NCBI RefSeq assembly: GCF_003352465.1
Contig: NZ_CP031153.1
Span: 796,465 to 860,464 of the forward strand
DNA from: Kordia sp. SMS9
GTDB lineage: Bacteria > Bacteroidota > Bacteroidia > Flavobacteriales > Flavobacteriaceae
Reading direction: 5' to 3'
DNA: 64,000 bases
This document shows, one piece after another, positions 27,263-36,024 of the stretch (position 1 is its first letter; each line of letters begins with the position of its first letter). The notes beneath the pieces are model-generated. The model was not told where the DNA came from. It did not search any database and worked only from the letters and a program-made list of their open reading frames with translations. Both the position numbers and the translations under genes were made by a program.

Positions 27263-28624
27263 ATGTGCAATTTAGTAAATAAGTATAATGTAGCGGGGCC
27301 GCGCTACACGAGTTATCCAACCGTTCCGTATTGGAATATGGAAACGTTTTCGGTTGATCGCTGGAAAGCTTCCGTTCAAAAATCATTCAACGAAAGTAAT
27401 GCCGCAGAAGGTATTAGTTTGTACATCCATTTACCATTTTGCGAAAGTTTGTGTACATTTTGCGGCTGCAATAAACGCATTACGAAGCGTCATGAAGTGG
27501 AACAACCGTATATAAAAACATTGCTCAAAGAATGGGCGTTGTATTGCGAATTGTTTGAAACCAAACCCAATATTAAAGAGATTCATTTAGGCGGCGGAAC
27601 ACCCACATTTTTTTCACCAGAAAATTTACAGAGATTGATAGAAGGCTTGTTGTCTTATGCTAATGTAGCAGCAGGACATGAGTTTAGCTTTGAAGGACAT
27701 CCCAACAATACCACAGCAGCACATTTGCAAACGTTGTACGATCTTGGATTTAGACGTGTGTGTTTTGGTGTGCAAGATTATAATGAAACGGTTCAAAAAG
27801 CCATTCACAGAGTACAACCTTTTGAAAATGTACAACGCGTAACCGAATTGGCACGAAAAATTGGCTATACATCTGTAGGACATGATCTTATTTTCGGATT
27901 GCCTTTTCAAACCTCCGAACATGTACAGGAAACGATTGAAAAGACAAAATTGTTAAAACCTGATCGCATTGCGTTTTATAGTTATGCGCATGTGCCATGG
28001 ATAAAAGGAAACGGACAACGCGGTTTTCGCGATGAAGATTTGCCAACCGCAGACGAAAAAACAGCACAGTATAATTTAGGCAAACAACTATTGCAAGAAG
28101 CGGATTATACAGACATCGGAATGGATCATTTTGCCTTACCAACCGATTCGTTATATACTTCTATGATTGAGAAGCGTTTGCACCGGAATTTTATGGGATA
28201 CACGGCGCAAAAAACACAATTAATGATTGGTTTGGGCGTGTCTTCTATTGCTGATAGTTGGTACGGATTTGCACAAAATGTGAAGAATATTGAAACCTAT
28301 CATCATTTGGTGAATGAAGGCATGATTCCTTTAGCAAAAGGACATATTTTAAGTGCGGAAGATTTGCTGATTCGCACACATATTTTAAATTTAATGTGTC
28401 ACTTTAAAACGTCTTGGACAACAGAAACGACACAGGTTCCAGAGTTGGCAAACATCACTGAAAAATTAGCAGAATTTGAACGTGATCAACTGATTCAGAT
28501 ACAAAACAACACCATTAGTATTACTAAAAAAGGAAAACCATTTGTACGCAATATTTGCATGGCATTCGATGTATTATTACAACGCAAAAAGCCCAACACA
28601 CAATTGTTTTCCATGACTGTTTAA
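27263..28624 (+). CDS. hemN: oxygen-independent coproporphyrinogen III oxidase
   Basis: 453 residues from the ATG at 27263; upstream codons overlap the predicted transcription start and are excluded. The radical SAM cluster motif is C60-x3-C64-x2-C67-G-C69 (FCESLCTFCGC), preceded by the conserved NVAGPRYTSYPTVPYW start of bacterial HemN. Further motifs are HLGGGTPTFFSPENL and GFRRVCFGVQDYN. It makes protoporphyrinogen IX without oxygen, supplying haem under low oxygen. It sits behind an Fnr-type site and 19 bases before a universal stress protein gene, so both are probably induced when oxygen falls. Confidence 0.95.
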   Translation: MCNLVNKYNVAGPRYTSYPTVPYWNMETFSVDRWKASVQKSFNESNAAEGISLYIHLPFCESLCTFCGCNKRITKRHEVEQPYIKTLLKEWALYCELFETKPNIKEIHLGGGTPTFFSPENLQRLIEGLLSYANVAAGHEFSFEGHPNNTTAAHLQTLYDLGFRRVCFGVQDYNETVQKAIHRVQPFENVQRVTELARKIGYTSVGHDLIFGLPFQTSEHVQETIEKTKLLKPDRIAFYSYAHVPWIKGNGQRGFRDEDLPTADEKTAQYNLGKQLLQEADYTDIGMDHFALPTDSLYTSMIEKRLHRNFMGYTAQKTQLMIGLGVSSIADSWYGFAQNVKNIETYHHLVNEGMIPLAKGHILSAEDLLIRTHILNLMCHFKTSWTTETTQVPELANITEKLAEFERDQLIQIQNNTISITKKGKPFVRNICMAFDVLLQRKKPNTQLFSMTV

Positions 28625-28643
28625 CATTAAAACTTCCAATATT

Positions 28644-29480
28644 ATGATACAAAAAATTATTGTCCCGATAGATTTTTCAAAGCATTCTGAATACGCTTTA
28701 GAAGCAGCAGCTGCTTTGGCACAAAAACACAATGGAGAAATTTTAGCATTGCACATGTTAGAATTGTCGAATGCACTTATTTCTGATGATGACAACTCCA
28801 AACAAGCAGAAGCTGTTTTTTACTTGAAGTTGGCAGAACAGAAGTTCGCAGATTTTTTAGACAAACCATTTTTAAAAGACGTCAAAGTCACGCCAATTGT
28901 AAAGCATTTTAAAGTGTTTAGTGAAGTGAACGATGTAGCCAAAGAACACAATGCGGATATGATTGTGATGGGTTCTCACGGAACCAGCGGATTGAAAGAA
29001 ATTTTTATCGGCTCTAACACCGAAAAAGTAGTGCGTCATGCGGATATTCCTGTGTTAGTGATTAAACATCATCCTATTTTGACCGATTTTGAAAAAGTAG
29101 CTTTTGCGTGCGATTTCTCTAAGAAAGCTATCAAACCGTATATCAACGCTTCGCATTTATTTAAATCGCTCGGTATTCAGTTGCACTTGGTATATATCAA
29201 TTTACCAGGTACAGGATTTAATAGTACTACTGAAATGGAAGAAAAAGTGACTGACTTTTTAAAGGTTGCGGATGGAAATTTAGACAATTTAGACAATGTA
29301 CATTATATAAACGATTATTCGATTGAGCAAGGTATTTTAAATTTTGCAAGTGCCAAAGGTGCCGATTTGATTGCCGTGGCAACGCACGGTCGCAAAGGGT
29401 TGGCACATTTTTTTGAAGGAAGTATTTCGGAAGACATTGCCAATCATTCTGCATTGCCAGTCATGACTTTCAGAATTTAA
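28644..29480 (+). CDS. universal stress protein, tandem UspA domains
   Basis: 278 residues consisting of two UspA repeats. Repeat 1 begins KIIVPIDFSKHSEYALEAAA and ends with the nucleotide loop VMGSHGTSGLKEIFIGSNTEKV. Repeat 2 ends with VATHGRKGLAHFFEGSISEDIA. The G-x2-G-x9-G-(S/T) loop suggests ATP binding in both. It is cytoplasmic with no membrane segment. It follows hemN by 19 bases and ends at a terminator, so it is the second gene of a probable Fnr-controlled unit. The molecular role is unknown. Confidence 0.88.
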   Translation: MIQKIIVPIDFSKHSEYALEAAAALAQKHNGEILALHMLELSNALISDDDNSKQAEAVFYLKLAEQKFADFLDKPFLKDVKVTPIVKHFKVFSEVNDVAKEHNADMIVMGSHGTSGLKEIFIGSNTEKVVRHADIPVLVIKHHPILTDFEKVAFACDFSKKAIKPYINASHLFKSLGIQLHLVYINLPGTGFNSTTEMEEKVTDFLKVADGNLDNLDNVHYINDYSIEQGILNFASAKGADLIAVATHGRKGLAHFFEGSISEDIANHSALPVMTFRI

Positions 29481-29518
29481 ATGTTGTGTGAAGTCTTGAA
29501 ACTTCACACAACATTTTT
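29481..29518 (+). terminator. terminator of the hemN-usp unit
   Basis: ATGTTGTGTGAAGT and ACTTCACACAACAT form a 14-bp perfect stem directly after the stop codon, followed by TTTTT. Confidence 0.85.
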
Positions 29519-29562
29519 AATCTTTATTTTTATTGCATCATCGTAAAGTTGCAATATTTTTT

Positions 29563-29599
29563 AAAAGGCAGGAAATTTCGGGATTTCCTGCCTTTTTTT
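29563..29599. terminator. second, bidirectional terminator hairpin
   Basis: AAAAGGCAGGAAAT and ATTTCCTGCCTTTT form a perfect stem with a short loop and A-run/T-run flanks. It can stop transcripts from both sides between the two convergent stress protein genes. Confidence 0.8.
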
Positions 29600-29617
29600 G
29601 TTTGTTATTACATTTTG

Positions 29618-29638
29618 ATACCAATTTACACGTAAAAT
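29618..29638. repeat. half copy of the ACCAATTT palindromic repeat
   Basis: This stretch matches the left arm of the element at 61161 (ATACCAATTTACAC, then TAAAAT), with one difference in 21 bases. The rest of the element is absent, so it is a solo arm. Confidence 0.55.
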
Positions 29639-29671
29639 GGTATGATCTTAAAGTAAATTTGTTGTTTTAAG

Positions 29672-30496
29672 CTAAGGATGCACCACCAATAAAGGTCGCT
29701 TTAACGTCTTACTAATTGTGGTTGTGGAAGAATGCTTGAATAAACGATCAAAAACAGATTCTTTTTGAACGATTAATCCAATGGTGTCGATGTCGTGCAT
29801 TTGTACGTAGCACGATTTTGCATAATCTAACGGTACATTTTCAATAACGTTGTAGGTGTAGTTGATGTCTTTGCAATTTTTCAGTAAGAACGATTCGTCA
29901 TACCGATTGCCCGTAAATCCTTTTTCATATACGCGCAATACATGTGCGTGAATGTTTTGTTGCCTTACAACGGTTAGAATTTTATCAAACGCTTCACTCT
30001 GTATATCATCTTTCACGTCTAATGGCACTAACATGGTTTTTGGTGGATGAAATTTTACATCTTCCGGAACCACCAATGTATTGCAATTGATTCTTCTAAT
30101 AATGCTTAACGTGTGACTTCCAAAGAGAATTTCGGCAGCGTTAGAAACACCGTTAAAACCTGCAACAAGCAAGTCAATATTTTTTTCTTGAATAGTCCTA
30201 TGTATAGCGTCAATAAAGCTGTTGTAATCTATTATAGCATGAAATTCATGTTGTTCTTCGGCAGCTTCATCAAGTTCAACTTTGAGTTTGTGTAAGCGTG
30301 CTTTTTCCGCTTTCAACACACTATCATACACATTTGCAGTAGCGGAAGACATTAAATCATCTAGTGTAAAACTTCCTGATTTATGAACATACATCACATA
30401 AAAACAACAGGTTTCATTTTTTAGGAAATTTATAGCGTATTGTATAGCATTACGCGAACACGTTGAAAAATCAGTAAGTACTAAGATGTTTTTCAT
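29672..30496 (-). CDS. universal stress protein, tandem UspA-like domains
   Basis: 274 residues in two UspA-like halves. The first begins NILVLTDFSTCSRNAIQYAI and ends with LVAGFNGVSNAAEILFGSHT. The second (from about residue 150) has lost most of the nucleotide-loop glycines and may be only structural. It is cytoplasmic. It is the second gene after the CBS protein at 30566-30985 on the minus strand, separated by 69 bases that contain a hairpin. If transcription passes the hairpin, it falls under the same Fnr-type promoter at 31012-31055. Confidence 0.82.
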   Translation of the reverse strand: MKNILVLTDFSTCSRNAIQYAINFLKNETCCFYVMYVHKSGSFTLDDLMSSATANVYDSVLKAEKARLHKLKVELDEAAEEQHEFHAIIDYNSFIDAIHRTIQEKNIDLLVAGFNGVSNAAEILFGSHTLSIIRRINCNTLVVPEDVKFHPPKTMLVPLDVKDDIQSEAFDKILTVVRQQNIHAHVLRVYEKGFTGNRYDESFLLKNCKDINYTYNVIENVPLDYAKSCYVQMHDIDTIGLIVQKESVFDRLFKHSSTTTISKTLKRPLLVVHP

Positions 30497-30529
30497 AAGA
30501 TTAAACTTTTAAATGACGCTGTGTAAAGT

Positions 30530-30560
30530 CGCTGTGTAAAGTCTGAGACTTTACACAGCG
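30530..30560. terminator. long hairpin between CBS and usp genes
   Basis: CGCTGTGTAAAGTC and GACTTTACACAGCG form a perfect 14-bp stem. A T-run follows only on the plus strand. A partial extra copy of the left arm lies just before it (30517-30530). In the minus direction it might attenuate read-through into the stress protein gene or stabilise an RNA end. Confidence 0.45.
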
Positions 30561-30565
30561 TTTTA

Positions 30566-30985
30566 TTAAAATTGATCTAAAAGATAATTAATTAAATCGG
30601 TGGTAGTTAAAATTCCAACTAATTTTCCATCATCTACCACTGGCAATGCATGAAATTCTTTTTGAGCTAAAATTTCTGCAGCTTCTTTGATGGTAGTCTC
30701 CGATGTAACACTGACTAAGTTTTTAGCCATGACTTGCTCTATCGTAAACATATTGTATACGATCGTTTCTACAGATTCCTCTTCTTCAAAAGCAGCATCG
30801 GCAAAACTGATACGCAATAAATCTGTATAACTTAACATTCCCGTAATTTCATCGCCGCTTACCACAGGAATATGGCGGATATTGTTTGCTTTGAATAAAC
30901 GTTCTGCTGTATCTAATTTATCTGTATGATTTAACGTAATGACATTTGCTGTCATAATTGTTGAAACCGGTGTTCTTTTCTTCAT
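30566..30985 (-). CDS. two-CBS-domain protein
   Basis: 139 residues, almost entirely a pair of CBS domains (PVSTIMTANVITLNHTDKLD, and EQVMAKNLVSVTSETTIKEA with the typical GILTTTDLINYL end). CBS pairs bind adenosine nucleotides and act as energy or ionic sensors. No enzyme or transporter is fused. Its start is 57 bases from an Fnr-type palindrome, with a perfect -7 box TACATTTG (31019-31012) at the standard distance. The divergent gene at 31108 also ends in a CBS pair. Confidence 0.88.
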   Translation of the reverse strand: MKKRTPVSTIMTANVITLNHTDKLDTAERLFKANNIRHIPVVSGDEITGMLSYTDLLRISFADAAFEEEESVETIVYNMFTIEQVMAKNLVSVTSETTIKEAAEILAQKEFHALPVVDDGKLVGILTTTDLINYLLDQF

Positions 30986-31011
30986 CTTGTTTTGAGTTTT
31001 AAATTCTATAT

Positions 31012-31085
31012 CAAATGTAACGACAATGTTAAAAAACAGCTATGATATTTATCATGTCACAACATAAAATATAGTAGTAATTTTA
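31012..31085. promoter_or_regulatory. divergent Fnr-type promoter region
   Basis: ATGATATTTATCAT (31042-31055) is a perfect inverted repeat of the ATGAYn4RTCAT type. On the minus strand a perfect TAnnTTTG box (TACATTTG, 31019-31012) starts 29.5 bp from the site centre. On the plus strand TAATTTTA (31078-31085, one mismatch) starts at the same 29.5 bp. One site can thus serve both the CBS gene and the GCS2-CBS gene. Confidence 0.65.
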
Positions 31086-31107
31086 GCATACCAATATTTT
31101 ACACATT

Positions 31108-32973
31108 ATGGGATCACAACTAGTAAAACCAATAGATTCAGACGAATTACAAAAAGAATTTATACAACAATTATTGTACGATATAGAAGCCTTGGCGACA
31201 ATGATTGAAACGAACGATTTTGAACAAGGAATTCAACGTATTGGCGCAGAACAAGAAGTATGCATTGTCGATTCGTTTTACAGACCTTCGTTTAATGCAT
31301 TGGAAATTTTAGACGAAATCAACGATCCGCATTTCACAACAGAATTGGGTTTATTCAACATAGAAGCCAATTTAGATCCTATTGTGTTGAAAGATAATTG
31401 CTTCTCACAACTAGAAAAAGATTTAACGTATTTGTTAGAAAAAGCCCAAAAAGCAGCGAAAACTATTAAAGATAACAAAATCATACTCGCAGGAATTCTA
31501 CCAACCTTCAAACGTAGTGATTTGGTTTTCGAAAATATGACACCTCACAAACGTTACAAAACCTTAAACGATATTTTAAAAGACATCAAAGGAAACGATT
31601 TTAAACTGCAAATTAGAGGTGTAGATGAACTTATTTTACGTCATGAATCTATCCTTTTTGAAGCCTGCAACACAAGTTTTCAAGTACATTTACAAATTGG
31701 TTTGGACGAAATTATTGATAAATACAACTGGTCACAAGCCATTGCAGGACCTGTATTAGCTACCATGACCAATGCACCAATGTTGCTAGGAAAAGAATTG
31801 TGGAGCGAAACACGCATTGCCCTTTTTCAACAAAGTATTGACTTGCGAAATACATCACACTTACTAAGAGAACAAAAACCGAGAGTTTCTTTTGGAACCG
31901 ATTGGATAAAAAACTCTATTCTGGATGTGTTTACCGATGATATTACACGCTATAAAGCCTTGGTAACCACCGATTTTGAAGGAAATTCCGTAGACGATTT
32001 AGCCAAAGGTATCAAACCAAAATTAAAAGCGTTAAATCTGCACAATGGAACCTTATATAAGTGGAATAGAGTCTGCTACGGAGTCGCTAAAAATGTAGCA
32101 CATTTGCGCATTGAAAACCGATACATTCCTGCAGGACCGAGCATAAAAGACGAAATTGCCAATGCGCTATTTTGGGTGGGCGTAATGCAGGGAATGCCTG
32201 ATGATTGTAAAAATATCTGGGAAAGAATGCATTTCAAAGATGCGCGTGGCAACTTTATCAAAGCGGCGCGTACAGGATTGGATTCGTATTTTAATTGGTT
32301 TGGCGAAGGAATTTCTGCCAAAAAATTAGTGTTGGAAGTGTTGATTCCGATGGCAAAAGAAGGATTAAAAAAATCGAACGTAAGTGATACCGACAGCGAT
32401 TATTATTTAGGTATTATTGAAGATCGCGTTCACAAAAACACTAACGGGAGCAAATGGCAAGTCCGCAGTGCACGAAAACTAAACAAAATAGTTTCTGCGG
32501 AAGAAACCAATATCTTATTGACGCATCATTTATATCAAAATCAATTGGAAAATCGCCCTGTTCATGAATGGGAATTGGCAACAGTTTCGAGTGATGCGCA
32601 AAAACATTCACAAAACAAAATGTACAAAGTAATGACGAAAGAAGTGTATGTAGTGAATGAAAATGATTTGGTCGGTTTGATTGAAAAAATAATGCAATGG
32701 AAAAACATTCATCATATTCCAGTGGTGGATGAAGACAATAAAATTGTGGGCATCATTTCGGCTACAAATTTAAACGCCAACTCGCATAAAGATATGTTTG
32801 TCAAAGAAATAATGAGCACCAATATTATTGTGGGAACTCCTGAAATGACCATAGAAAAAGCTGAAAAACTTATGTTGGATCACGAAGTTGCCTGTTTGCC
32901 TATTTTAGATAATGATTATTTAGTTGGTATCTTTACTAAGAATGATCTTAAAAAAATTAAAAGCAACTATTAA
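31108..32973 (+). CDS. glutamate-cysteine-ligase-like (GCS2) enzyme fused to CBS pair
   Basis: 621 residues. The first 480 or so resemble the GCS2/YbdK carboxylate-amine ligase family: GAEQEVCIVD at 46-55 (acidic metal ligands), ELGLFNIEANLDP, and the arginine-rich region HLRIENRYIPAGPS. From about residue 505 two CBS domains follow (YKVMTKEVYVVNENDLVGLI and VKEIMSTNIIVGTPEMTIEK). The enzyme probably joins an amino acid to an amine using ATP, with control by bound adenosine nucleotide; it need not make glutathione. It lies 20 bases before an AstE-like hydrolase and behind an Fnr-type site. Confidence 0.8.
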   Translation: MGSQLVKPIDSDELQKEFIQQLLYDIEALATMIETNDFEQGIQRIGAEQEVCIVDSFYRPSFNALEILDEINDPHFTTELGLFNIEANLDPIVLKDNCFSQLEKDLTYLLEKAQKAAKTIKDNKIILAGILPTFKRSDLVFENMTPHKRYKTLNDILKDIKGNDFKLQIRGVDELILRHESILFEACNTSFQVHLQIGLDEIIDKYNWSQAIAGPVLATMTNAPMLLGKELWSETRIALFQQSIDLRNTSHLLREQKPRVSFGTDWIKNSILDVFTDDITRYKALVTTDFEGNSVDDLAKGIKPKLKALNLHNGTLYKWNRVCYGVAKNVAHLRIENRYIPAGPSIKDEIANALFWVGVMQGMPDDCKNIWERMHFKDARGNFIKAARTGLDSYFNWFGEGISAKKLVLEVLIPMAKEGLKKSNVSDTDSDYYLGIIEDRVHKNTNGSKWQVRSARKLNKIVSAEETNILLTHHLYQNQLENRPVHEWELATVSSDAQKHSQNKMYKVMTKEVYVVNENDLVGLIEKIMQWKNIHHIPVVDEDNKIVGIISATNLNANSHKDMFVKEIMSTNIIVGTPEMTIEKAEKLMLDHEVACLPILDNDYLVGIFTKNDLKKIKSNY

Positions 32974-32993
32974 TTCAACGCAGAATTCTGTAT

Positions 32994-34130
32994 ATGCAAC
33001 CTCATCTCCTTTTAGACGTAAAGCGCACTATTTACAGTCACACCAATCCTAAAGCTACCAAAACGTTGGTTTTTATTGGTGGAATTCATGGCAATGAACC
33101 TGCGGGAATTTATGGACTGCAACATGTCATTGCCGCAATTTGCAAGCACAAACTTGAATTGCAATGTAATTTATATGCCTTGGCGGGAAATTTAAACGCG
33201 ATTCAAAAAAATATTCGATATGAAACCACAGATCTCAATCGATTGTGGACACACGAAAACATTCAAAAAATTACGTCACAAACTACTTTCAATTCACAAG
33301 AAGAAAAAGAACAAGCAGAATTGCATGAGTGTATACAAGATATTTTAAACACGCATTCGGGAACGTTTATTTTTATCGATCTGCATACAACTTCCTCCGA
33401 AACGATTCCATTTATCACCATTAGCGATTCGTTAAAAAACAGAGCATTTGTATCTAATTTTCAGCTTCCGATCATTTTGGGAATTGAAGAATACCTAGAT
33501 GGTCCATTACTAACGTACATTAACGAATTTGGATATATCGCCTTGGGTTTTGAAGCGGGACAACACGAAGATCCAGAAGCGGTCAAAAATTGTGAAACGT
33601 TTATTTGGCAAGCATTAATGGCTGCCGAAGCACTTACGAAACATACTATTGAACCGTTGAATGTTTTACCAAAGAACTTTTTAAAAGTTAAAAATTTAGG
33701 CACTTTTTATGAAATCAGTGATCGGTATCATCTGAAAAAAGAGGAAAATTTTACGATGAAACCTGGATTTAAAAATTTTGATACGATTCAAAAATCACAA
33801 GAAATCGCTACTAGCAATTCAACAACTATCAACGCAAACGTAAGTGGAAAAATATTTATGCCGTTGTATCAAAAACAAGGAGACGATGGATTTTTTATCA
33901 TTACTGAAATTTCTACATTTTGGCTGAAACTTTCGAGCATGTTCAGAACCTTGAATTTACATCATGTATTGCGAATTTTACCTGGCGTACAACAAGACAA
34001 ATCGAATGCAAATGCGCTTATCGTTAATCCGAAAATAGCTGCATTTTTAGCGACTAAAATATTTCACTTGTTTGGCTACCGGAAAAAAGTGTTGAAATCT
34101 GAGAAGTGGTATTTTATAAAAAGGGATTAG
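32994..34130 (+). CDS. succinylglutamate desuccinylase/aspartoacylase-like zinc hydrolase
   Basis: 378 residues. The AstE/AspA zinc motif is GGIHGNEPAG (H32, E35), with R83 in TTDLNRLW and the third ligand H131 in FIDLHTTSS. This is the carboxypeptidase M14-like fold that removes acyl groups from amino acids. The C-terminal part (from about 250) is less conserved. It is cytoplasmic. It follows the GCS2-CBS gene by 20 bases, so the pair probably makes and breaks related amide bonds in one pathway; the metabolite is unknown. It has no clear terminator. Confidence 0.8.
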   Translation: MQPHLLLDVKRTIYSHTNPKATKTLVFIGGIHGNEPAGIYGLQHVIAAICKHKLELQCNLYALAGNLNAIQKNIRYETTDLNRLWTHENIQKITSQTTFNSQEEKEQAELHECIQDILNTHSGTFIFIDLHTTSSETIPFITISDSLKNRAFVSNFQLPIILGIEEYLDGPLLTYINEFGYIALGFEAGQHEDPEAVKNCETFIWQALMAAEALTKHTIEPLNVLPKNFLKVKNLGTFYEISDRYHLKKEENFTMKPGFKNFDTIQKSQEIATSNSTTINANVSGKIFMPLYQKQGDDGFFIITEISTFWLKLSSMFRTLNLHHVLRILPGVQQDKSNANALIVNPKIAAFLATKIFHLFGYRKKVLKSEKWYFIKRD

Positions 34131-34238
34131 CGCAAAGTGTAACACAAAGTCGAGAGACTTTACTATGCTACGACTTTGCTTGACGCGCCTTTACAAAATC
34201 AAAAGATTGGCAAAGCCTACCAACTTTGCCAACTATTT

Positions 34239-34967
34239 TTATAATTTTTTATCTGCCTTTTTTGCAATTTTCTTTAGTTTTTTGTCTAAATGTTTCATGA
34301 GTTTATCCATGGCGCTTTCACACATTGGGAGTATTTTTTTAGGAGACAACACAGGGATTCCTTTTACCATTACTGTTGTTTTTTTAGATCTGGCAGCTTC
34401 ATTGATAGCAAACACTTTCTTTCCTTCTTTATTATACAATGCCATTCTGTAATTTGCTCGCATTTTTATAGTCGCTGTTTTTCCAATTCCAAAACCTTTT
34501 ACAAGACTAAAGTGAATTTCAATAAAAAGAACGCCATCAGCTTCACTAAATAATTTAGCTGCACCTTCTTCATTCGCTTTCCCTAAAATACCTTCATAAA
34601 TATATTTATAACCATCATACACAATGTATCTTGATAGTTCTGCTTCAGTTCCTTCCAACTTAGGTACAAAATTCTTGTAAGCTTCATCATTTAAAACTTC
34701 GGCTTCTGGAAGCAATTGAAATGGTAACTTCTTTGAATATTCATCAAAAAATGTTTTGTGAAATTTCTCTAATATGGGCGTTAAATTGAAATCAGGATTG
34801 TTTCTTAAATTGGCAACTCTTGTAATGAGTTCTTCGCTTCCAATACCTAAGTCTGAAAAACCAATAGTTTTGTCAGTATAAAATGATACAACAGCGACTT
34901 TCTTGTCCTGTGAGAAGGATAACGTTGTAAAAAAAATGAGTGCTAGTAAAATAAAATTTTTCGTCAT
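34239..34967 (-). CDS. exported protein of unknown function
   Basis: 242 residues with a signal peptide (FILLALIFFTTLSFSQ), so periplasmic or exported. It contains a region reminiscent of lipoprotein/Curli-accessory folds (IVYDGYKYIYEGILGKANEE, then VLFIEIHFSLVKGFGIGKTA) and a lysine-rich C-terminus. No catalytic motif was recognised. It is transcribed alone between the AstE-like gene and the cco cluster. Confidence 0.6.
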   Translation of the reverse strand: MTKNFILLALIFFTTLSFSQDKKVAVVSFYTDKTIGFSDLGIGSEELITRVANLRNNPDFNLTPILEKFHKTFFDEYSKKLPFQLLPEAEVLNDEAYKNFVPKLEGTEAELSRYIVYDGYKYIYEGILGKANEEGAAKLFSEADGVLFIEIHFSLVKGFGIGKTATIKMRANYRMALYNKEGKKVFAINEAARSKKTTVMVKGIPVLSPKKILPMCESAMDKLMKHLDKKLKKIAKKADKKL

Positions 34968-35048
34968 ATAATCGTTTTAAGTTCGCCCTAAAACTATGAC
35001 AATCTAAGATAGCATCAAAGTAATTGAGAAGGATTAGCCCGAAGTTGG

Positions 35049-35078
35049 GAGACTTTGCTTCACAATTGGTAAAGTCTC
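35049..35078. repeat. GAGACTTT inverted repeat
   Basis: GAGACTTT and AAAGTCTC form an 8-bp stem with a 14-base loop, ending 10 bases before the stop codon of the SafE gene. The same AAGTCTGAGACTT-like word recurs in other intergenic hairpins of this window. Confidence 0.4.
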
Positions 35079-35087
35079 ACATCTTTA

Positions 35088-35789
35088 CTAATGACAATTC
35101 ATCGTACTCGTGACCAAACCTGCATTTGGCGCTGGAGAAATATAGGGAATGCCCAAGCCTAAACCGCGTAAAATAAATAACATCCCAATAATAACTACAA
35201 ACACAGGAATTGCTTTTTGAATTCGACGTTTGATAGAAGTATTTAAAAATTTTCCAATATAAATTGCCGTCGTCATGAGTGGAATCGTTCCTAAACCAAA
35301 AAACAGCATGTACACACTTCCTTCTAGCATGCTTCCCATAGCAACAGCACCAAAAACTGCCATATAGACCAATCCGCACGGAAGAAATCCGTTTAAAAAA
35401 CCAATGGTAAAAAAAGTATCTAAGGTTTTCTTTTTGAATTGTTTTCCTAAACTCGATTTCACTTTCGAAATCACTTTAAAAATAGGTTTTGAAAAGTTGT
35501 ATTTATTAAAGGTTGTGTAAGGAATCAGAATCACAACAATCATCAAAATACCTATTGCAATTGACAAACGTTGTTGAATTCCGAAAATGTACAAGCTTTT
35601 TCCAAGCAAGCCAAAAACGAATCCGATAGTTGCATACGAGAGCAATCGCCCAACGTGATACAATATAATTTGTCCTGCTTTTTTATATGTATTGGAACGA
35701 TCTACTGGCAACATAAAGGCGATTGGTCCGCACATGCCTACACAGTGAAAACTTCCTAACAATCCTACTATAAAACCTGCTGCAATCAT
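35088..35789 (-). CDS. SafE/TauE-like membrane protein of the cbb3 cluster
   Basis: 233 residues from the ATG at 35789. A longer frame starts at 35846, but its extra 19 residues are encoded by an intergenic hairpin repeat, so the shorter start is preferred. Six or so membrane helices follow, with the conserved GLLGSFHCVGMCGPIAFMLP at the start and FLNGFLPCGLVYMAVFGAVA in the middle. The paired cysteines (HCVGMC and PCG) resemble copper-handling SafE proteins found beside ccoGHS. It probably helps copper delivery to the cbb3 oxidase. Confidence 0.82.
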   Translation of the reverse strand: MIAAGFIVGLLGSFHCVGMCGPIAFMLPVDRSNTYKKAGQIILYHVGRLLSYATIGFVFGLLGKSLYIFGIQQRLSIAIGILMIVVILIPYTTFNKYNFSKPIFKVISKVKSSLGKQFKKKTLDTFFTIGFLNGFLPCGLVYMAVFGAVAMGSMLEGSVYMLFFGLGTIPLMTTAIYIGKFLNTSIKRRIQKAIPVFVVIIGMLFILRGLGLGIPYISPAPNAGLVTSTMNCH

Positions 35790-35806
35790 CAATATATACT
35801 TTTTAC

Positions 35807-35986
35807 ATTCCTGCGAAGGCAGGAATCTCATTACTTTTTTTGTCATTCCTGCGAAGGCAGAAATCTACATCATATTCCTTTTTGAGGCTATCTAAAAAGT
35901 AGAAAACTCGTCAAACCCAACTCGATTCGGTTTCCCATAACAGCTAATAATTTGAGTATTATGGGATTCTGGGTCAAGCCCAGAAT
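35807..35986. repeat. three small intergenic hairpins
   Basis: ATTCCTGC-n4-GCAGGAAT at 35807-35826, an almost identical copy at 35845-35864, and ATTCTGGG-n5-CCCAGAAT at 35966-35986. The same hairpin occurs at 19644-19663. They sit between ccoH and the SafE gene and look like dispersed palindromes, not coding sequence. Confidence 0.65.
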
Positions 35987-36024
35987 GACGTTTTTCAAAA
36001 CTTTTACAGTTCATTTTTCTGTAT

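Noticed and set aside
30497..30565. An Fnr-type site for the second stress protein gene
   Set aside because: AATGACGCTGTGTAA resembles a half-site only; the second half is missing. The gene is more likely read from the CBS promoter.
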